From Apiosordaria backusii (lineage: Eukaryota > Ascomycota > Sordariomycetes > Sordariales > Lasiosphaeriaceae), in assembly GCA_030549205.1 (NCBI GenBank), contig JAUKTV010000027.1, positions 62,001-126,000 of the forward strand: 64,000 nucleotides of DNA. Reading direction: 5' to 3'. The position numbers and the translations under genes were made by a program. Below, piece after piece: positions 1 through 13,614 of this stretch. Position 1 is the first letter of the stretch. Each line of letters begins with the position of its first letter. The notes under the pieces were generated by a model. The model made no database searches, was not told where the DNA came from, and saw only the letters and a program-made list of their open reading frames with translations.

Positions 1-3000
1 TGTGGCATGATGAATATGCCTAGATCTGGAGTAAAAGATATATATATCTTGTCATCTTGTGCTTGTCCCAATAGTCCTTGAGCCTCGACCGCCGGTAGCT
101 GCAGCCCGTCAGATCGTTGGATCCCCTGACGAACGCCACCAGGGCTTTTTGATAAGAGGACGGGAGTGATGAAAGTTTCGAAACAACATGTCCGACCCCG
201 GATTTCTGCACATCTTACAGAGTCTGGAAGGGGTATCCGGGGAAGATGTGCCGTTCAAATCTGACGTTGGGCACAAGACAGCGGGAGATGTTCGGCGGGT
301 CGAGAGGCGATGGGCCAATGAAATGGCCGTGATGAGATCTGAGGTGCTAGTCTAGGCAAAGGTAAGCGCCATATGGCGTTAAGCAGATGCAGAGCCTCCC
401 GTTTGGTATGGCGGACCTGACACACATATGAGTGAGCCCACTACCCGCTTCGCATTGTGAAATGTACGGATTATTCTCCAACGTCCCGTCGTTGTGGGCG
501 CCAAGGAGGTAGGTTGCGCAATGATGCATCATCTGCGGCCCACTTGAAGGCCACACGGCCGAGAGGAGAAATGTGCGGGGCCACCAAGGCAGGTAGTGTA
601 GGCGAGACGCCGAAACTTAAACGCCTTCGACCTTCCCGTGTCTGCTGCTGCACGACATGATTTCCCCAAGAACGGCAATGCTGGACATAATGATGAAAGG
701 GTCAAGGTCTGGCCAGTGAGAAGCAAGCGGTACCTGCAGATGCTGGAAATAGAAACCGGGCTTGTGGTGTTTTGGAAGGTTTCTAGAAAGATAGACGCCC
801 GAGCAACATGTGGTGTTGGACTGGGCTGAGATGAATCACCAGCTCTTGAAACAGTGTCGTTACTTCGCACTCTGTTTTAAGACAAGGAAAAGAAACATTG
901 AATCAATGCCCTCCTCATTAGAGGCTAATATTGATCCGAGTCCAAGTTCCAGGTTCGGTCACGTTATGATTGATGCCGTCATTTGCAAGTCACTTCGGCC
1001 TTCAACGTCAGCGGAGCGGACTTGGTTCCGAGCCCGAATTGACGAGTCACGACGTGATAGAGACACATCGCAAGTGGGCGTCGTGCCGTTGTTAGCACCG
1101 AAACAGCAACTCCTCCGGTCGACTTGTTCTGGCGGTCAGGAGAGCGTCGTCGACGGCCCCGCATCGGCCCGGTCTGACGAAGTGACCGTTCCGATACTTT
1201 TATGGGGCCCGAAATACGTATGCCGATTACAGCATCCACTTTTGCTGACGACACACCCGCCCGACCCTGTCAATCGCCCAACATTACGTGCGTCTACGCC
1301 TGTTGGGTCGCACCACACCGCTCAAATGGCCTCCTGTTCGGTGAACTGCTTTCTCATCAATATGAGCGAGTCCGGCCGGATCTTCAACATGGTATGAATA
1401 GGATGGTGACAGAGTCAAGCTGCATGCTTCATCACGGGACGAACATGCTGCGGCGGGGCACATGCCGGTTCGCATCCTCCAATTCGATTCGATGGCAGCT
1501 TTGTTTCTAAGAATACTCGATTATTCAAAATCCCGCCTTCTCATAGGCCCCGAGGGATCAGATTTCGAACCAATCAGAACCAGCACACTCTCTGGACAGG
1601 AACGAGACACCACTGCGGTAGTTGCGCTTCCTCTCCCTCCGGCACCTGGTCCCCCCTTCGCCTCCAGCAAGAAAGAGAAAAAAGCGCGCGTCGCAGAGCC
1701 TGATATTAAAGGTCGCAACTTGTGCATAAGGTGTGAGATGGTGTTCTATAATTATCACCCATGCCTGATCCCTGCACTGCCTAGACCACCACTTCTCGGA
1801 AGATTAGCGACCTGTGGGTTTCATCCTCGACGTCGACGCTGCAGAAGCTGGGTTCATCCTGAGTGTGGGGAGAACCATCTCTCATCAGTGATGAGTGACA
1901 GTCCCAGGAGCACCGTCGGGGCACAGGATTAACACGGTGAACTATCACCGTCAGAGGGCACGCCATGTCTCCTAGGGTGGCTCTGGTCACGACGTGATGG
2001 TGGTATTCCAGCGTCGTCTTCCACACAAAACCGCACGTTGCAAAGTCGGCGCTTGGCCTGATTCGGAGGAAAAGGCCCTGGCAGCGCAGCATTGGCGACC
2101 GTTTTCGTGCGAGCTGGAGTCCAGCCGAGGCATTCTTCTGACCAGATTTCGTGATGAAGTCCAGCCATATTGATGGGGGTGGTTATTGTAAGGACATCGT
2201 AACGGTACATACTAAACTGAATCTTTCAGACTCCAACGCTCGTCGCAAGAAGAAGCAGGAAGGGGATTAACGCACCGCGTCAAATTGCATGAGCACCGAC
2301 CCCTGTCACGGCCCGTCATTGGCCCTCCTCGTGAGACTTGAGCTCGCTTCACGCACTCCCATCACCACATCACCGGCTGGCAAATCCTGCTCGACTCCTC
2401 CTCTGGCCGTGTTCGTTGACCCCAGAAGCGGGGTCATCTTATCTTTCTCGGGCCATCCAGCCAGGCAGGCAGGGGAGGCCTTTGATGCCGGCCTCAAGTA
2501 CAAGGAAACAAACAAGGTCCGTTTCGGGGCGAGCAACGCGGTGTTTCCTCAACGGCCGCCGGACGGCACTGTTCATTTCTCCGGCCTGTGTACGGCAGGT
2601 ACGGGGCGGCGGGGGTGGAGATGCTCGAACTGCGTGACGCTTCTCTTCGCTTGCTGCAGGGGACAGTCCTCCGCTCCAAAGCACCTGCAGCCCAGTATTG
2701 AGGCAAATCAGGTCAAGCATCCTGATTGCATCGCTTTCGGGTCGCGGATGGGGGCCATCTGACCCGCATCTCCGTTTCCCAGCCATCGAATCACCCACGC
2801 CGCCAGCAAACGATGCGATCTTTGTCAACCGTTTCTTGTATCTCGCACGCGCCAAGCGCCTCCAGATCTCGCGGCCAGGGGGTTGCCCTGAAGCTCTGTG
2901 CGCGCCAAGACAACTGCTCCAACTGCAACTCTTCTTCACTGCTGCGACAGCATCTCAGGCAAAGACAGGAACTGTGTTGAACCTCAGACGGCGGGCGAGC

Positions 3001-5254
3001 AACACAGTGTGGTACAGTGTTACACCACAAGGGCAGAAACAGACGACAGCCGCAACGCTCGGCTGCGCATCTTGTCGATGAGGGCAAGCGATTCGTCAGC
3101 AAGGAACGACTCTGCGGCAAGCACAGTGTTACTCTGGTTCGTTCAAAGATATTTGTCGATTCGTGCAAGTGGCATGTTGCACAGCTTATATTGGCTCCCT
3201 CCTATCCAGCCGCGGTGAAGCCAGGACTTGGTATGTGGACTCGCCTGGTGGCGGCTCTGATCGCTTGATCGCTTGTTCGCGCGAAAGCCGCTCTTACAAG
3301 CAAGAAAGCACAACTGCAACCACCCACAACCGACTGACTTGGCAACCTGGAAGCCTGGGCTGGTGCGGGCGGGACCTGCTTGGGGGACCGGCAGCAACTG
3401 TTAGGCCGCAGCTTATTCGCCTAGGTAGTCCGGCCCGGGCTAGGAATTACTTTACATCATGTCCTTGCAATGGAAATGTAATTAAGATATCGGTAGATAC
3501 CTGCGATCCTTGTGATTCTTGTGGAAGACGCGTCCGCAGTTGTTGGTGTTCTCCAACAACAACATGTCAATCCTCAGTCCTTGCGAGCAAAAAGTCTCGA
3601 CCCCTGTCCCGGTCGTGAGTGTGCCGACAGAGTGTCGCTTGGCGGACCTTCTGCAAGTGCCTGCCTGGCCCAGCCGCTCATCATGGGCGGGAGGGACAGA
3701 CCTTTCCGCACTTATTCCCAAGAAGGCAATCCAACCCTGGCCTCAGCACTCTGCAGCACATGTACCGCACACACGGCACGCACACCACGCAGAATCAACA
3801 GCCAAGGTTTCGTCACGAGACTAGGTACCGGTACATGGTCGGTGACAGGCGTCTCTCCCCGGCTAGGCGCCATTGTATTGTGAAATACATGTATTATCAA
3901 CAACTGCTCTGCAAGGGAACAACACCCTTCTCATTCCAGTTCCCTGCCCGCGGCGTCTGTGCGACTCGTGGCAACCCCCAGCACCAGCCGCCCTTGCATT
4001 TTTGACGCTTGTCTGCTGCGAACAGTTGACGAAAGCGAAGACGGCGGCACCGGGCTTCCCCCGTCTTCTCTTTTTCTTCAGCACGAGGTGTCCGCAATCT
4101 GAAGAGATCCTACCGGTTTCTTTCTCAACTAGTTACCTAGTCTGCCGGGGTAAGCAGCGTTTCGAGTTACCAGTTACAGAAATACCGTATTACCAGGACC
4201 CCGGCTCCCGCTGGGTACGAGTATGGTACGGTACCAGCCTCCCCACCCCATCCCCATCCATCCCCGTCCCATCACTCCCCTTCCCGACAGGCGCAGCGCA
4301 GCGGTGTCCGTAATCGCGCGTTAAAAGGGACCAAGCGCCCACATCCCAAACTCCTGTTGAAGAAGGCTGGGGTTTTGGCTCAAATTTCCTGGAGACGGTC
4401 ACAGCATCAGGACGCATTGGCTCTCGGCACACGTTACGTTGCACGCCCCATCGACAGCGCGCAACTCTGCTTTGAACCACCGAGACGAAGGACAGGACTG
4501 GATTGCTGGAGAGGACGGGACAAGGACAGGAACAGGCAGGACAGGACGGACAGGGCGACGGCGGCGGCGACCCGGCACAGCAATAACACCTCGAGAGCTC
4601 CGGATCTTTTCACCCAAACACCTCGCATCTGTTCTGCAGCAGTTTGCAGCTTGCGCAAATCAACATTCACCAGTCGGCGCCGGATAGGACCGTTTATGAC
4701 CCTCTGACGTGTCATACCGTGCTAGAAACCAGTCAACCTCGCGATCTCAGCAACACACTCTGGCCTGCTGGGAGCTCAAAGAAGCTGGGAGCTCCAAAAC
4801 AAAAAAAAACAGGTGGCAGCTCACGACAGCAGCTATTGCCTCCTCACTTGACTTGCTAGGTTGAGCTCTGCAAAGCAGTCCGCGCAAGCAGTGTCACCCG
4901 GCCCAAGGTCCGGCGACAGCACAAGCTATTTCCATCCAGGGCGAACCCAACGCTGGGTAACGGACGCACGAGCACCGACCGGTCCCCCCGCCTTCCATCA
5001 CTGGCGCATCGCATCCGGGATTTCCTGCAGGCTGATCACACTTTTTTTTAACGCTGATTCATCAGTGCATTTCACGATCCCCCAGACCCAGCGCATGGTC
5101 TCTTTAAGCTGTCTCATTTATCTGCCACACCACTCACCCATCGCCACCACACACTTCCGGCACCGCCAACAGCGCTCATCATCGCCATCCAAGTGCGGTC
5201 AATCAGCTGGCTGTCTCACTAATCAACTGACCGCCTGATAGCTTGTCTATAACA
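1..5254. other. Gene-free 5.2 kb spacer at left edge
   Basis: I see no supported gene here. Open frames of 60-195 codons occur on both strands, but they overlap each other, show no recognisable domain and cannot be joined by good splice signals. The last kilobase is probably promoter and leader for the regulator that starts at 5255. It includes a short GGACA-type purine-rich tandem stretch near 4510-4555 and C-rich patches near 4250-4280. No tRNA, rRNA or intact mobile element was recognised. Confidence 0.6.
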
Positions 5255-7635
5255 ATGTCGACATTTACAGCCCTCAATGGGGGCTCACCAAGACCCGCCG
5301 AGGTCTTGAACGGGACGACCGACTCGGAACGAGGACCCGGCCAATCGGCAACCGCAGATCCCAGGCCAGCTGCCGCTGAAGGCTCCACCAGCCAAAGGCA
5401 CGATAGGCTTCCATTTCCAGGGGCATCATCTTTCTCATCAGCATCAGGTCAGGAGGGATCGCACAAGAGGAAGCGGTCAAACTCAGAATCCTCAACCAGA
5501 GAACGCCAGCCATCTCCCGCTTCAAGAAGGGAAAGAGCCGAGAGGACCGACCAGGCAGAACCTACGGAGCGGACCGACAGAGCAGAACGAGAGGACCGTC
5601 CTGAGCAGTACAGCGCGCAACGGGTTCGTTCAGAAACCCGTGAGGGCTATAGTACTCCACAGAGGGAGAGCTACCGGAGTTATGGCGATGAGAGAAGGGA
5701 CGAAAGACGGGAGGATGCGGACCACTGGCACTCGCGGGAGTCGAGAGAGGAGCGCAACTCCAGTTACGAAGTCCCTTACTCGGCAGGACCAGTATCGGCC
5801 ATCTCTGACGACCAACCCAGCGACAGGCACCGGAGAGCAACGAGCCAGGGAGACAGCGCCGACTATGGGGATCAAAGTCCGGACGGAGATGACCGAGGCA
5901 TGTACTCGGGCCAGTACACACCAGAGCAGCGCAGAGACGGGGTCATCCAGTCAGATCCCAAGAAGAGGAAGCGCAATTTCAGCAACCGCACCAAGACTGG
6001 CTGTCTGACCTGCAGGAAGCGCAAAAAGAAATGCGACGAGACCAAACCAGAATGTAAGTTAGGCACCGGGATTTTTCGTTTCTATGCTTTTTTGTATGGT
6101 AAAGGTGTTGTTTATATGGGCCTCGATATGTGGTCGCGTTTGGCCTGGCCTGTTTTGCTGAGCACTAACAATCCTACCAGGTAACAACTGTATTCGGGGT
6201 GGGTTTGTTTGTGCGGGATACCCCCCGCAGAGGGGAACATGGCAAAAGCCCGAGGCCAAACCAGCCCAGATCAACATTGAATCGAAGGATCCCAACTATG
6301 TCCCACCAGGTGCCTACGGGATGCCTCAGCAACCGCCTTATCCCCGGGAGCCGCTCCCGGCTCCGCCATCCAAACGCGACTCGATTGCTTATAACCGCGT
6401 CCAGCCCACGCTTCGGATCACTCCTCCTCAAGGTCGCCCGTTGCAGTCTGACGACGATAGACTCACCGCATCCACGCTCCCGAGCTCTATCTTGAGTCCC
6501 GACAACAAGCTATCTGCCCTCTCTTCTGCCTACACTTCATCGGCCTCTGCCATGTTTCCCACGCCTATTAGTGCCGTCACCAACTCGGCCTTGTCTGACC
6601 GGGCCCCCAAGGAATACCAAAGAGTGCCACCCCTGCACGACCTCACTAGGACCGATCCCGAGCAGCAGCAGCAGCAGCAGCAACAGCAACAACAGCCACA
6701 GCAGTCCCAACAGGCAGCATCGACATCAGCACCTCCACTACCTCCTCCCCCTCCTCCACAAAGTACCACTGTCGCCCACCCCCCTTATAGTTTTCACACG
6801 GGCCGAACAGCTACTCCCCCAACCACCCAATCTGCCCCTCCTTCTCAGCCACCCTCTTCAGTTGGTGGCAGCAGTGGTGGACCACAAGCCACCGCCCAGC
6901 TTGCCCTGTCCCACACTCAGTTCCCTTCTGATCGTCCCCGCCGCGAAAAGGAAGAGATGCTCAACGGCCGCCAGTATTATCCATTCGACAAGGAGCTCGT
7001 TCTCGAGCGCGAGCGCTGCAACGCCGCCTGCTGGCGCTTCAACAACTCGACCAACCCCAACATTGGCGTCTCACCTGCTGAACGTGCTCGTCTATTCCGT
7101 GACATCCTCCACCCCCGCGAGGGCGTTCACCTCTCGCCCACGCTCATGTCGCCCGTCACGCACACTGGCCGGGTAGGTGATAACACCGCCGTCGAGGCCC
7201 CCTTCAATTGCGATTACGGCTACAACATCCAGATTGGGAGTAATGTCTCGATTGGAAGGAACTGCCTCATCAACGACGTGTGCGAGGTGCGCATTGGAAA
7301 TAACGTCATCATCAGCCCGAACGTGTGCATCTACACGGGGACGTGCAGCACGGATCCGAGGAGGCGGGCGGGCAACAGTGGGACGCAGTATGGGAAGCCG
7401 GTGGTGATTGAGGATGACGTGTGGATCGCGGCGAATGTGGTTATCTTGCCTGGCGTGAGGATTGGGAGGGGGAGCACGGTGGGGGCGGGGAGCGTGGTTA
7501 CCAGGGTGAGTTTCTCCTTTTTCGGTTCAAACACAGATGAAGAAAATATGCTAATGTGACAAACAGGATGTGGCAACCTACAGCATCTACATGGGCCTGA
7601 AAGCCGGACACAGAAGGGGCATCGCCTTTGTCTGA
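5255..7635 (+). CDS. Zn2Cys6 regulator fused to maltose-acetyltransferase-like hexapeptide domain
   Basis: Exons 5255-6053, 6181-7505 and 7567-7635 give 730 residues. The N-terminal ~245 residues are charged and disordered. Residues 250-277 form a perfect Zn2Cys6 cluster (C250, C253, C260, C267, C270, C277; spacing CX2CX6CX6CX2CX6C) preceded by a basic stretch. The second half of the cluster lies after the first intron, which confirms that splice. A Pro/Ser/Gln-rich linker with a polyglutamine run (CAG/CAA, about 6662-6705) leads to a Mac-type maltose acetyltransferase N-terminal segment (about 524-580) and left-handed beta-helix hexapeptide repeats (about 600-720). The family transfers acetyl from acetyl-CoA to sugars. 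Here the position of the usual catalytic His (the THP motif of bacterial enzymes) reads Cys (C655), so activity is doubtful. The start was chosen as the first ATG in frame. A nuclear regulator is the likely role; the target is unknown. Confidence 0.9.
6662..6714 (+). repeat. CAG/CAA polyglutamine tract
   Basis: A run of CAG and CAA codons with one CCA interruption encodes a Gln-rich stretch in the linker between the zinc cluster and the acetyltransferase-like domain. Such tracts vary in length and are common in fungal regulators. Confidence 0.9.
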
Positions 7636-8681
7636 ACAGATATCTCTGTATCATTTTCCCTTTTCACCGTCTCATTACCGCTCGTTTTTGACTCGCATAA
7701 CATCATTATCATTGGGATGAGGAGGAAAAACACTGGGTATATTATATCATGTCTTTTCTTTTCTTTTTTTTTTTGGCGTTTTGTCTAGCAGTTGTAATCA
7801 TGTCTTCCTATGATACCCAATATTTGATGTACTCTTTTTTTTGTTTTTTTCTACTGTCATCTTGTAATCTATCCTATCGAGCTGTATCATGTTGTTTCTA
7901 TGGGATGGAGGGGGGACAGAGGAAAATAGTCCACGTGTTATGGCGTGGGGTTGGAATGTTTCTTTTATTTGGAGGATGGCATCGGCTGGGCTGATGTTTG
8001 TGTATGGTACGAGAAAGTTAGTTGGGAGGAAAATGGGGAGAGATGTGGGGGGGAGTGCGAAGAGTGATGTGAACAATACAGACTTATTCCCATTTTACGT
8101 TTTATTCAGCGCAATCAATGTCCCAGTGTTTGGATAGACCACGACGATGACGGCATGGGAGTCCTCTGGTCTTTCCCCAGCGAAGTAGCTACCATCTCCA
8201 TATTGCATGGTGCAACGGCTAGGATTTTCCTAGCCTCATCTTGACTGCGCTGCCCTCCGAGGTAGGGTTAGCTATGACGGGATGACCGCTGCGCATTTTG
8301 GGGTTCAATTTCTGCCACACACCTTTTTTGGGCTGACTCGGATTTTATTCAACAAACCTTTTTACATACAGCACACATACGGAGTAGGAACATGTCAACC
8401 AGCAACAAGTTTACCAAAGTTACGGCATTGTATGGTAGGTATGGTAATACATACATCCGTCATGAAAGTGTAAGATGCGAAACTGCGGCAGGGGCGGGAA
8501 CGAGGGTCGTAATTTTAGATACCTTGCATTGCCTACCGCGGTCTCGTCTGGTCTGGTCTGGATTGCAGGGGGAAATGGATGGCTAGATGGATGGGATGGA
8601 GTGTAATATACTTTTTCGTGTCGTTTGGTTTTTTTGTTTGTTCGTCTTTTGAGAATATTGCACCATTTTATTGCTCTTGTT

Positions 8682-8703
8682 TTGTGTGTGTGTGTGTGTG
8701 TGT
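8682..8703. repeat. TG dinucleotide microsatellite
   Basis: About eleven uninterrupted TG units in non-coding DNA. Confidence 0.95.
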
Positions 8704-9330
8704 ATCAAGAGAGAAAGAGAGTATATCGACTCGAATGACGTTGACAGTAATTAACGGCTGTGGTTTGTGTGGTACCTTCCTTTCGTGCTTTGGTAAGGGA
8801 GGATGTAATGGGAAGAAGGAAGGATCGATAAATGATGTGTATGTGCGGTAGGCAAGGTAGGTAAGATCTGGGGTGTGACGAGACAGGAACAACCAACGCC
8901 TCCACGCGGCATGTAAGGTAGGTAGGGAGGGCGGTGCAACTTGACAGGAGCAAGAAACGGATGAACAAAGTGGGAGGGAGGTAGGTGGACCGGATGGATT
9001 ACTTGCATTCTTTGGTACAAATATATCTGCGAGTCTGCTGCGCCTTTTTCAGATGGGGGTTTCGATGTCTGATGTCTGGTATCTGGAGGTATTACCAAGT
9101 TCACTGCCTCTGTTGTCATTTCTAGTGAGGTATAGGAGTGATAGTCGGATTCTAGTGCAGCAATGGACAACTAACTCTCTGCGGTTGGAGTTGACCCGGG
9201 GTGGGGGTGGTGAAAGTTATGTCTAAACGTGGGGTGGGATTTGCACAGCAGATGTGTACCAGGTATGCTTGTTGGTTGTTTATTCTCTTTTGCTTGCATA
9301 TGTGTAGGTAGGTTCGGTAGGTCTGGATGT

Positions 9331-9361
9331 AGGTCCAAGGTCCAAGGTCCAAGGTCCAAGG
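9331..9361. repeat. Four-copy GGTCCAA tandem repeat
   Basis: A 7-base unit repeated four times head to tail in the long spacer. No coding or regulatory role is visible. Confidence 0.95.
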
Positions 9362-11544
9362 GTAAGAAGAAATACGTTGCAACACAAACCTCGCTCAGAG
9401 TCAGTCCCCCACTGGTAGGCAGTTAGTTGTATTGTAGGTCCTGTTCAAAGGGCTCAGGTGCAAAGGTGCTGGACCTAAACCACATACACACAAGTAAGCA
9501 CAGCCATTTTTGCCCCTCCCCCTCCCCCTCCCTCCAAGTCCTACCTACCAGGTAGTCAAGACTGATGCCATGCATGTCATGTCACCATTCACTAGTCCAA
9601 CTCCAACCCCAACGACCCAACAAGGATCTTGACGCCAGCACGCGGCGTAGACGCGGCCGGCAACTGCGACCAACTCCTCACTTCCACACTGTGCAGTAGT
9701 CCTGTCTTTCCTATCTCGGAGATAGTGGGTGCAGTTTTTGGACTGGATATGCGTCTATCTCCCATGACGCTTACACTGGAGAGGCGAGATCCGGGACCAC
9801 CATCCCATCTTCTCGAAGTTGAGGTACGTTGGCGTCAATGTTGATGTTGTACAACAATAGACAGACGCTATTCCATTGTGTAAGCGACAGGCGGGCCTTC
9901 CAAGTTCAAAGGCCGCTGAACGTACTCAACTTGCGGGTGGAAGAAAAGGGGGGGATACCCGCGGGGGGGTTCGGGGTTGGGTGTAACCTTTGCACTTGTT
10001 TCTCCAGCCAGGGTGGTTATTATGCGGGCCTTTGGGTTGGGTCGAGTGAATGCTGGTACAGTACATGGATATAAACGAACGGTGAGTTGGCGGTGGTCAA
10101 CGAGGGCCAGACCACCAGGCCCAGCCCAAACAAACATCCCACCGTATATGTTGGCCATTTTGAAGGCTGCGGGGGAATGTCATGTCATTTCTGCTATTAT
10201 TCGGTGAACTAGTCGTAACTGCCATAAATCTAAAGACAGATTGGAGAAAAACACTGACACAGGTGTTGGGGGTGGATGGATACTCTGATGTGTTATTGTT
10301 GGCAAGGAGAGACACCCCTTCTACTGTCCAAATCGTAGGTAACACATGCCAGTCATCTCTGAGACCAGAAATCCCGATTTAGAGGGACAAAGTAAATCTA
10401 CCCATCATGCCATAATGATTTCCTGCCCTCGCTATCCCACCCAGCCCCCAACCTCAACCCTTCTTCACCTTTCAGCTTTCAGCTCTCTCCACCTACCGAC
10501 CCTATAGCCGTCATCATCATCACCATCGTATACAATACTCACCGAGCCAAAGCGGCCGCCTCACACCGCCTCCCTCTTCTTAACTCCCGGAACCACATCT
10601 ACATATGTAAGCTCGTCGCCATTGTCGTTACCCACGCCGCTCCCGCCGCGGCTGGCCCACCCGGCACGGCATCCGAACGGCAGAGCAGCTTCGGACCGGG
10701 GGATCATCATCGCCACTTTTACCGTAAAATAAGCAGATGTATAAGAACATTTGGGGGGCGGCTTGTCTTGTCAACTATTCTTTCCTCCGCGCGTGTGGGG
10801 GAAAAAGAGGCACGGTGACGGCCAGGTGAGGTCAGGTCAGGTCAGACCGGCATGTGAAGATCATCATCACTTTAGGCACCTTAGCGAACGAAACGGACCT
10901 GGGACGGTGAAGTTGTTTAGGCGAGTTCATGATATTGGAGTCGGATTCATGGGGAGGGTCGGACTTTTTTCGTTTCTTCGTTTGCGTATTTGTTGTTTTC
11001 ATCTTTTAATTTATGGGGGCCGGAAACAGAGGCCTGACTGGGGAGATTTGTATTCACCTAACTGCTAATGATTCTGTGTGCAGGATCAGACTTCTTTTCG
11101 TGGTTACTGACTGACTCCCAAATCCCATCAGCTTTTTCAAGATGCAGCTGGACAGTGTGCAAGTCAGGCAGACTGACCGACACCTCAATCTTTAGGTTCG
11201 CCGACTGGCTCGTTGGTGCCTTACTCCATTCCCTCGTAAAGTGACCAACAGCATCGCCCAGTGTCAAGTGTTGGCCGTTGTTCCTTTCATGTTAACCCTG
11301 AACAAAATACCACCTTGAAGCGCAGTTAGTATATCTTTGCATCTTGTGTCCCGTTTGGGATATCAGATCCAACCACACAAATATGCAAGGCGAATTGCCG
11401 TCAACGCATGTGTAGCTGTACCATCGCAGGAGCCTCACTTTCACATCATGGTAGAAGCCGTCTTGATGTGTAAGCCTCCCGACCTCCAATATATGTCTAT
11501 TGCCGGTATATTCATACCATTTCTTTCTCAGGTATACCCCATCA

Positions 11545-13375
11545 TCAACACCTAATCTCAACACCGCCCTTACTAACAGTCAAATACTTCACCCCCTTGT
11601 AAGGCTTCATATGCTCCACCATCCCCCTACTCTTCCTCGGATCAATAATAATACTCTCAACCTTGATCCCACTCGGCAACCACCCCTTCACCGCAAAACT
11701 AACCAGCGCCGAGCTCGGCATCAAAATCTTATTCTGTGCCTGCCTCTTCTCGTCCCGTTCCGCCTCCCCAGCCTTACTATCCACCCCTTTATCCTTCGTA
11801 GTGCTCGTAACCGCCACATCTTGATACGGCTCATCATAATTATACCCCCCTCCCCCACCACCAAACCCAAATCCCGTCGGATCCCCCTCCTCCCCTTCCT
11901 CCACAACCTGCTGCCCAACAACCGTACACCTCAACACAAACGCCGACGTCCCCTGCGCCAGCTCCTTGTTGCTAATCGTCCACTCCAGCACCCTCTCCCC
12001 AGGGTTATACGTCGCGTCCCCTTTACTCGGCCTAATCTCAGGCACATTTCTCACATCCTGCGGCAGCGGCACCGTAATCACCAAATCATGCAGCGAAGGC
12101 GAAGCCGGCGTCCCAGCAGCCGGAATCCCAAACCCACCTCCTCCTCCTCCTGGCCCTCCCCCACCTGATCCCCCCCGTCCCGCCAGCCCAGCCCGAGCAC
12201 CCATATTCCCCCCTTGCACACTCCCGCTCGACCCAAAAACCTTATTCAGCTGCACCCTCACCTCAAAATCCGACCCCGTCAGCCCCAACCCCGTCTTCAT
12301 CTCCAAACTCACTGGCAATTTTAGATTTCCAGTGGGCGGTTTACCGTCAGATGAAAAAGGCAGCAAATCAACCTCGTACCCTGCCAGTGTGAACCTCCCG
12401 TCTGGCGGGATAAAACTAAGCACACCAGGTTGCTCCCTCCACTTTGCCAACCTGACGCAAGGGTGAAAAACCGGTAGGTCAATGATACCCTTCAGGTTGT
12501 GTTTGCCTGATGGACCGCTCAGCGTAACGACTATATCTGGCACGCCAGAGACTTTAGACGTGAAAGCTATCGTCCCGTTGGCGAATGCTGCCAGCGGGCG
12601 ACCAGATGGTGCCAGAGTGACAGAAAGTGTCTCAACAACGTCGGCGTACAGCTCGTTGGAGGTATGCCGGACATTTGCTCTTCGCCAGGGGAGGGCAGGT
12701 GTGTTTTGTGATATTAACGAGGAGGTGCCCATACTGTTGCTGCCTATCCCCCCGCCGAGGCCGGTGCCAAAGTTTTTTCTATTTGTTTCCATATCAGTAT
12801 CGTAATGAACCACACACAAAAGAAAGGTGTTGTGTGTAAAGAGGCATAAACGTACGTAGGTAAATTCAGCCCTCCCAGTAACTTGTCCATGAACCCCTCC
12901 ACCTCGATCATATCCCTCAGCGCGTTGGGCTCGGTGGTGTTGACCGTCCCTGCGTCGCACATTTCGGTGAGCAGCTGGGCGACGACATCGTAGTTGTTCT
13001 CGATTTTGTGGGCTAGGAGCGGCGCGCCGAGGAATTCCTCGAAGGAGTCGACGAGGCGGTGCAGGAACTCGAGGACGAGGAGGGGCTCGACTTCGGAGGA
13101 GCTGGTGACGAGGAACAAAAGGTTCGCGTGAGTGAGGCTGAAGACGAGGGTTGGTGGGTTGGTTTGGGGGAGGTAGATCAGATTCGGTCGGGGCACGGGG
13201 TGCTCGAGGTAGAGGGGGAGGAGGTAGGATGGGGAGAGGGGGCGGGAGGAGTAGGTGTGCGAGAGGATCGGGCTGCTTTAGAGATTTGTCAGTAAACTAA
13301 AAATAAGGATATTTATAACTATGGGACTTACTTGTGCTCGTCGTAGATATGGAGCGCCTCGATTACACCGTTCAT
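11545..13375 (-). CDS. apm3: AP-3 adaptor complex subunit mu
   Basis: Exons (transcript order) 13375-13332, 13272-12856 and 12778-11545 give 564 residues. Medium subunit of the AP-3 adaptor, which sorts cargo from Golgi/endosome to the vacuole. The N-terminal ~150 residues are the longin-like domain found in mu subunits, including the conserved stretch ending in DAGTVNTTEPNALRD. The rest is the mu homology domain that binds tyrosine-based sorting signals, ending in a GVKYLT-type strand. A Gly-rich insertion of about 20 residues sits in the middle of the homology domain and a second Gly-rich loop follows; these look like fungal loop expansions. The first exon is only 44 bases, and the start is supported by two splice junctions that restore the conserved N-terminus. 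It is divergent from the DMAC1-like gene with only 239 bases between starts, so the promoter is probably shared. Confidence 0.93.
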
Positions 13376-13614
13376 AGTGGGCAGGTTAGCTGTTGCGAGC
13401 AGTGGATGTAGTTCAGCGGATAGATGGAAGCTGTTGGCGGGCACTGACGCAATGCGCTGTGGGAGCTGGCAAGGGTCCCGGTCCTCAGCGTTCCAAAGCT
13501 TGGCGCGCCAAGCGTTTGACAAGTGAGGTGGGTCTTGAATTTGACTTGTTCATTCTCGAACGTCTCATGGTCAACCTCTCTCTCATTGACATAAAATTCA
13601 CAAATCTCACAAAC

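Larger units (their letters stand above)
7636..11544. other. 3.9 kb spacer with simple repeats
   Basis: No protein gene is supported. The stretch lies downstream of the fusion regulator and downstream of the minus-strand AP-3 mu gene, so both neighbours end here. It holds a TG dinucleotide tract at about 8682-8703, a four-copy GGTCCAA repeat at 9331-9361, and many AGGTAGGT-like tetramers. About 10440-10740 is C-rich and promoter-like with an ATG and a GTAAGC donor-like site near 10605, but no continuing frame was found. Confidence 0.55.

Noticed and set aside
810..1397. 195-codon plus-strand open frame in the left spacer
   Set aside because: No domain, no splice partners, mixed composition, and overlapped by similar-length frames on the other strand.
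2289..2939. Overlapping open frames of 157 and 166 codons on opposite strands
   Set aside because: Both are explained by GC-rich sequence with few stops; neither has a recognisable motif or plausible start context.
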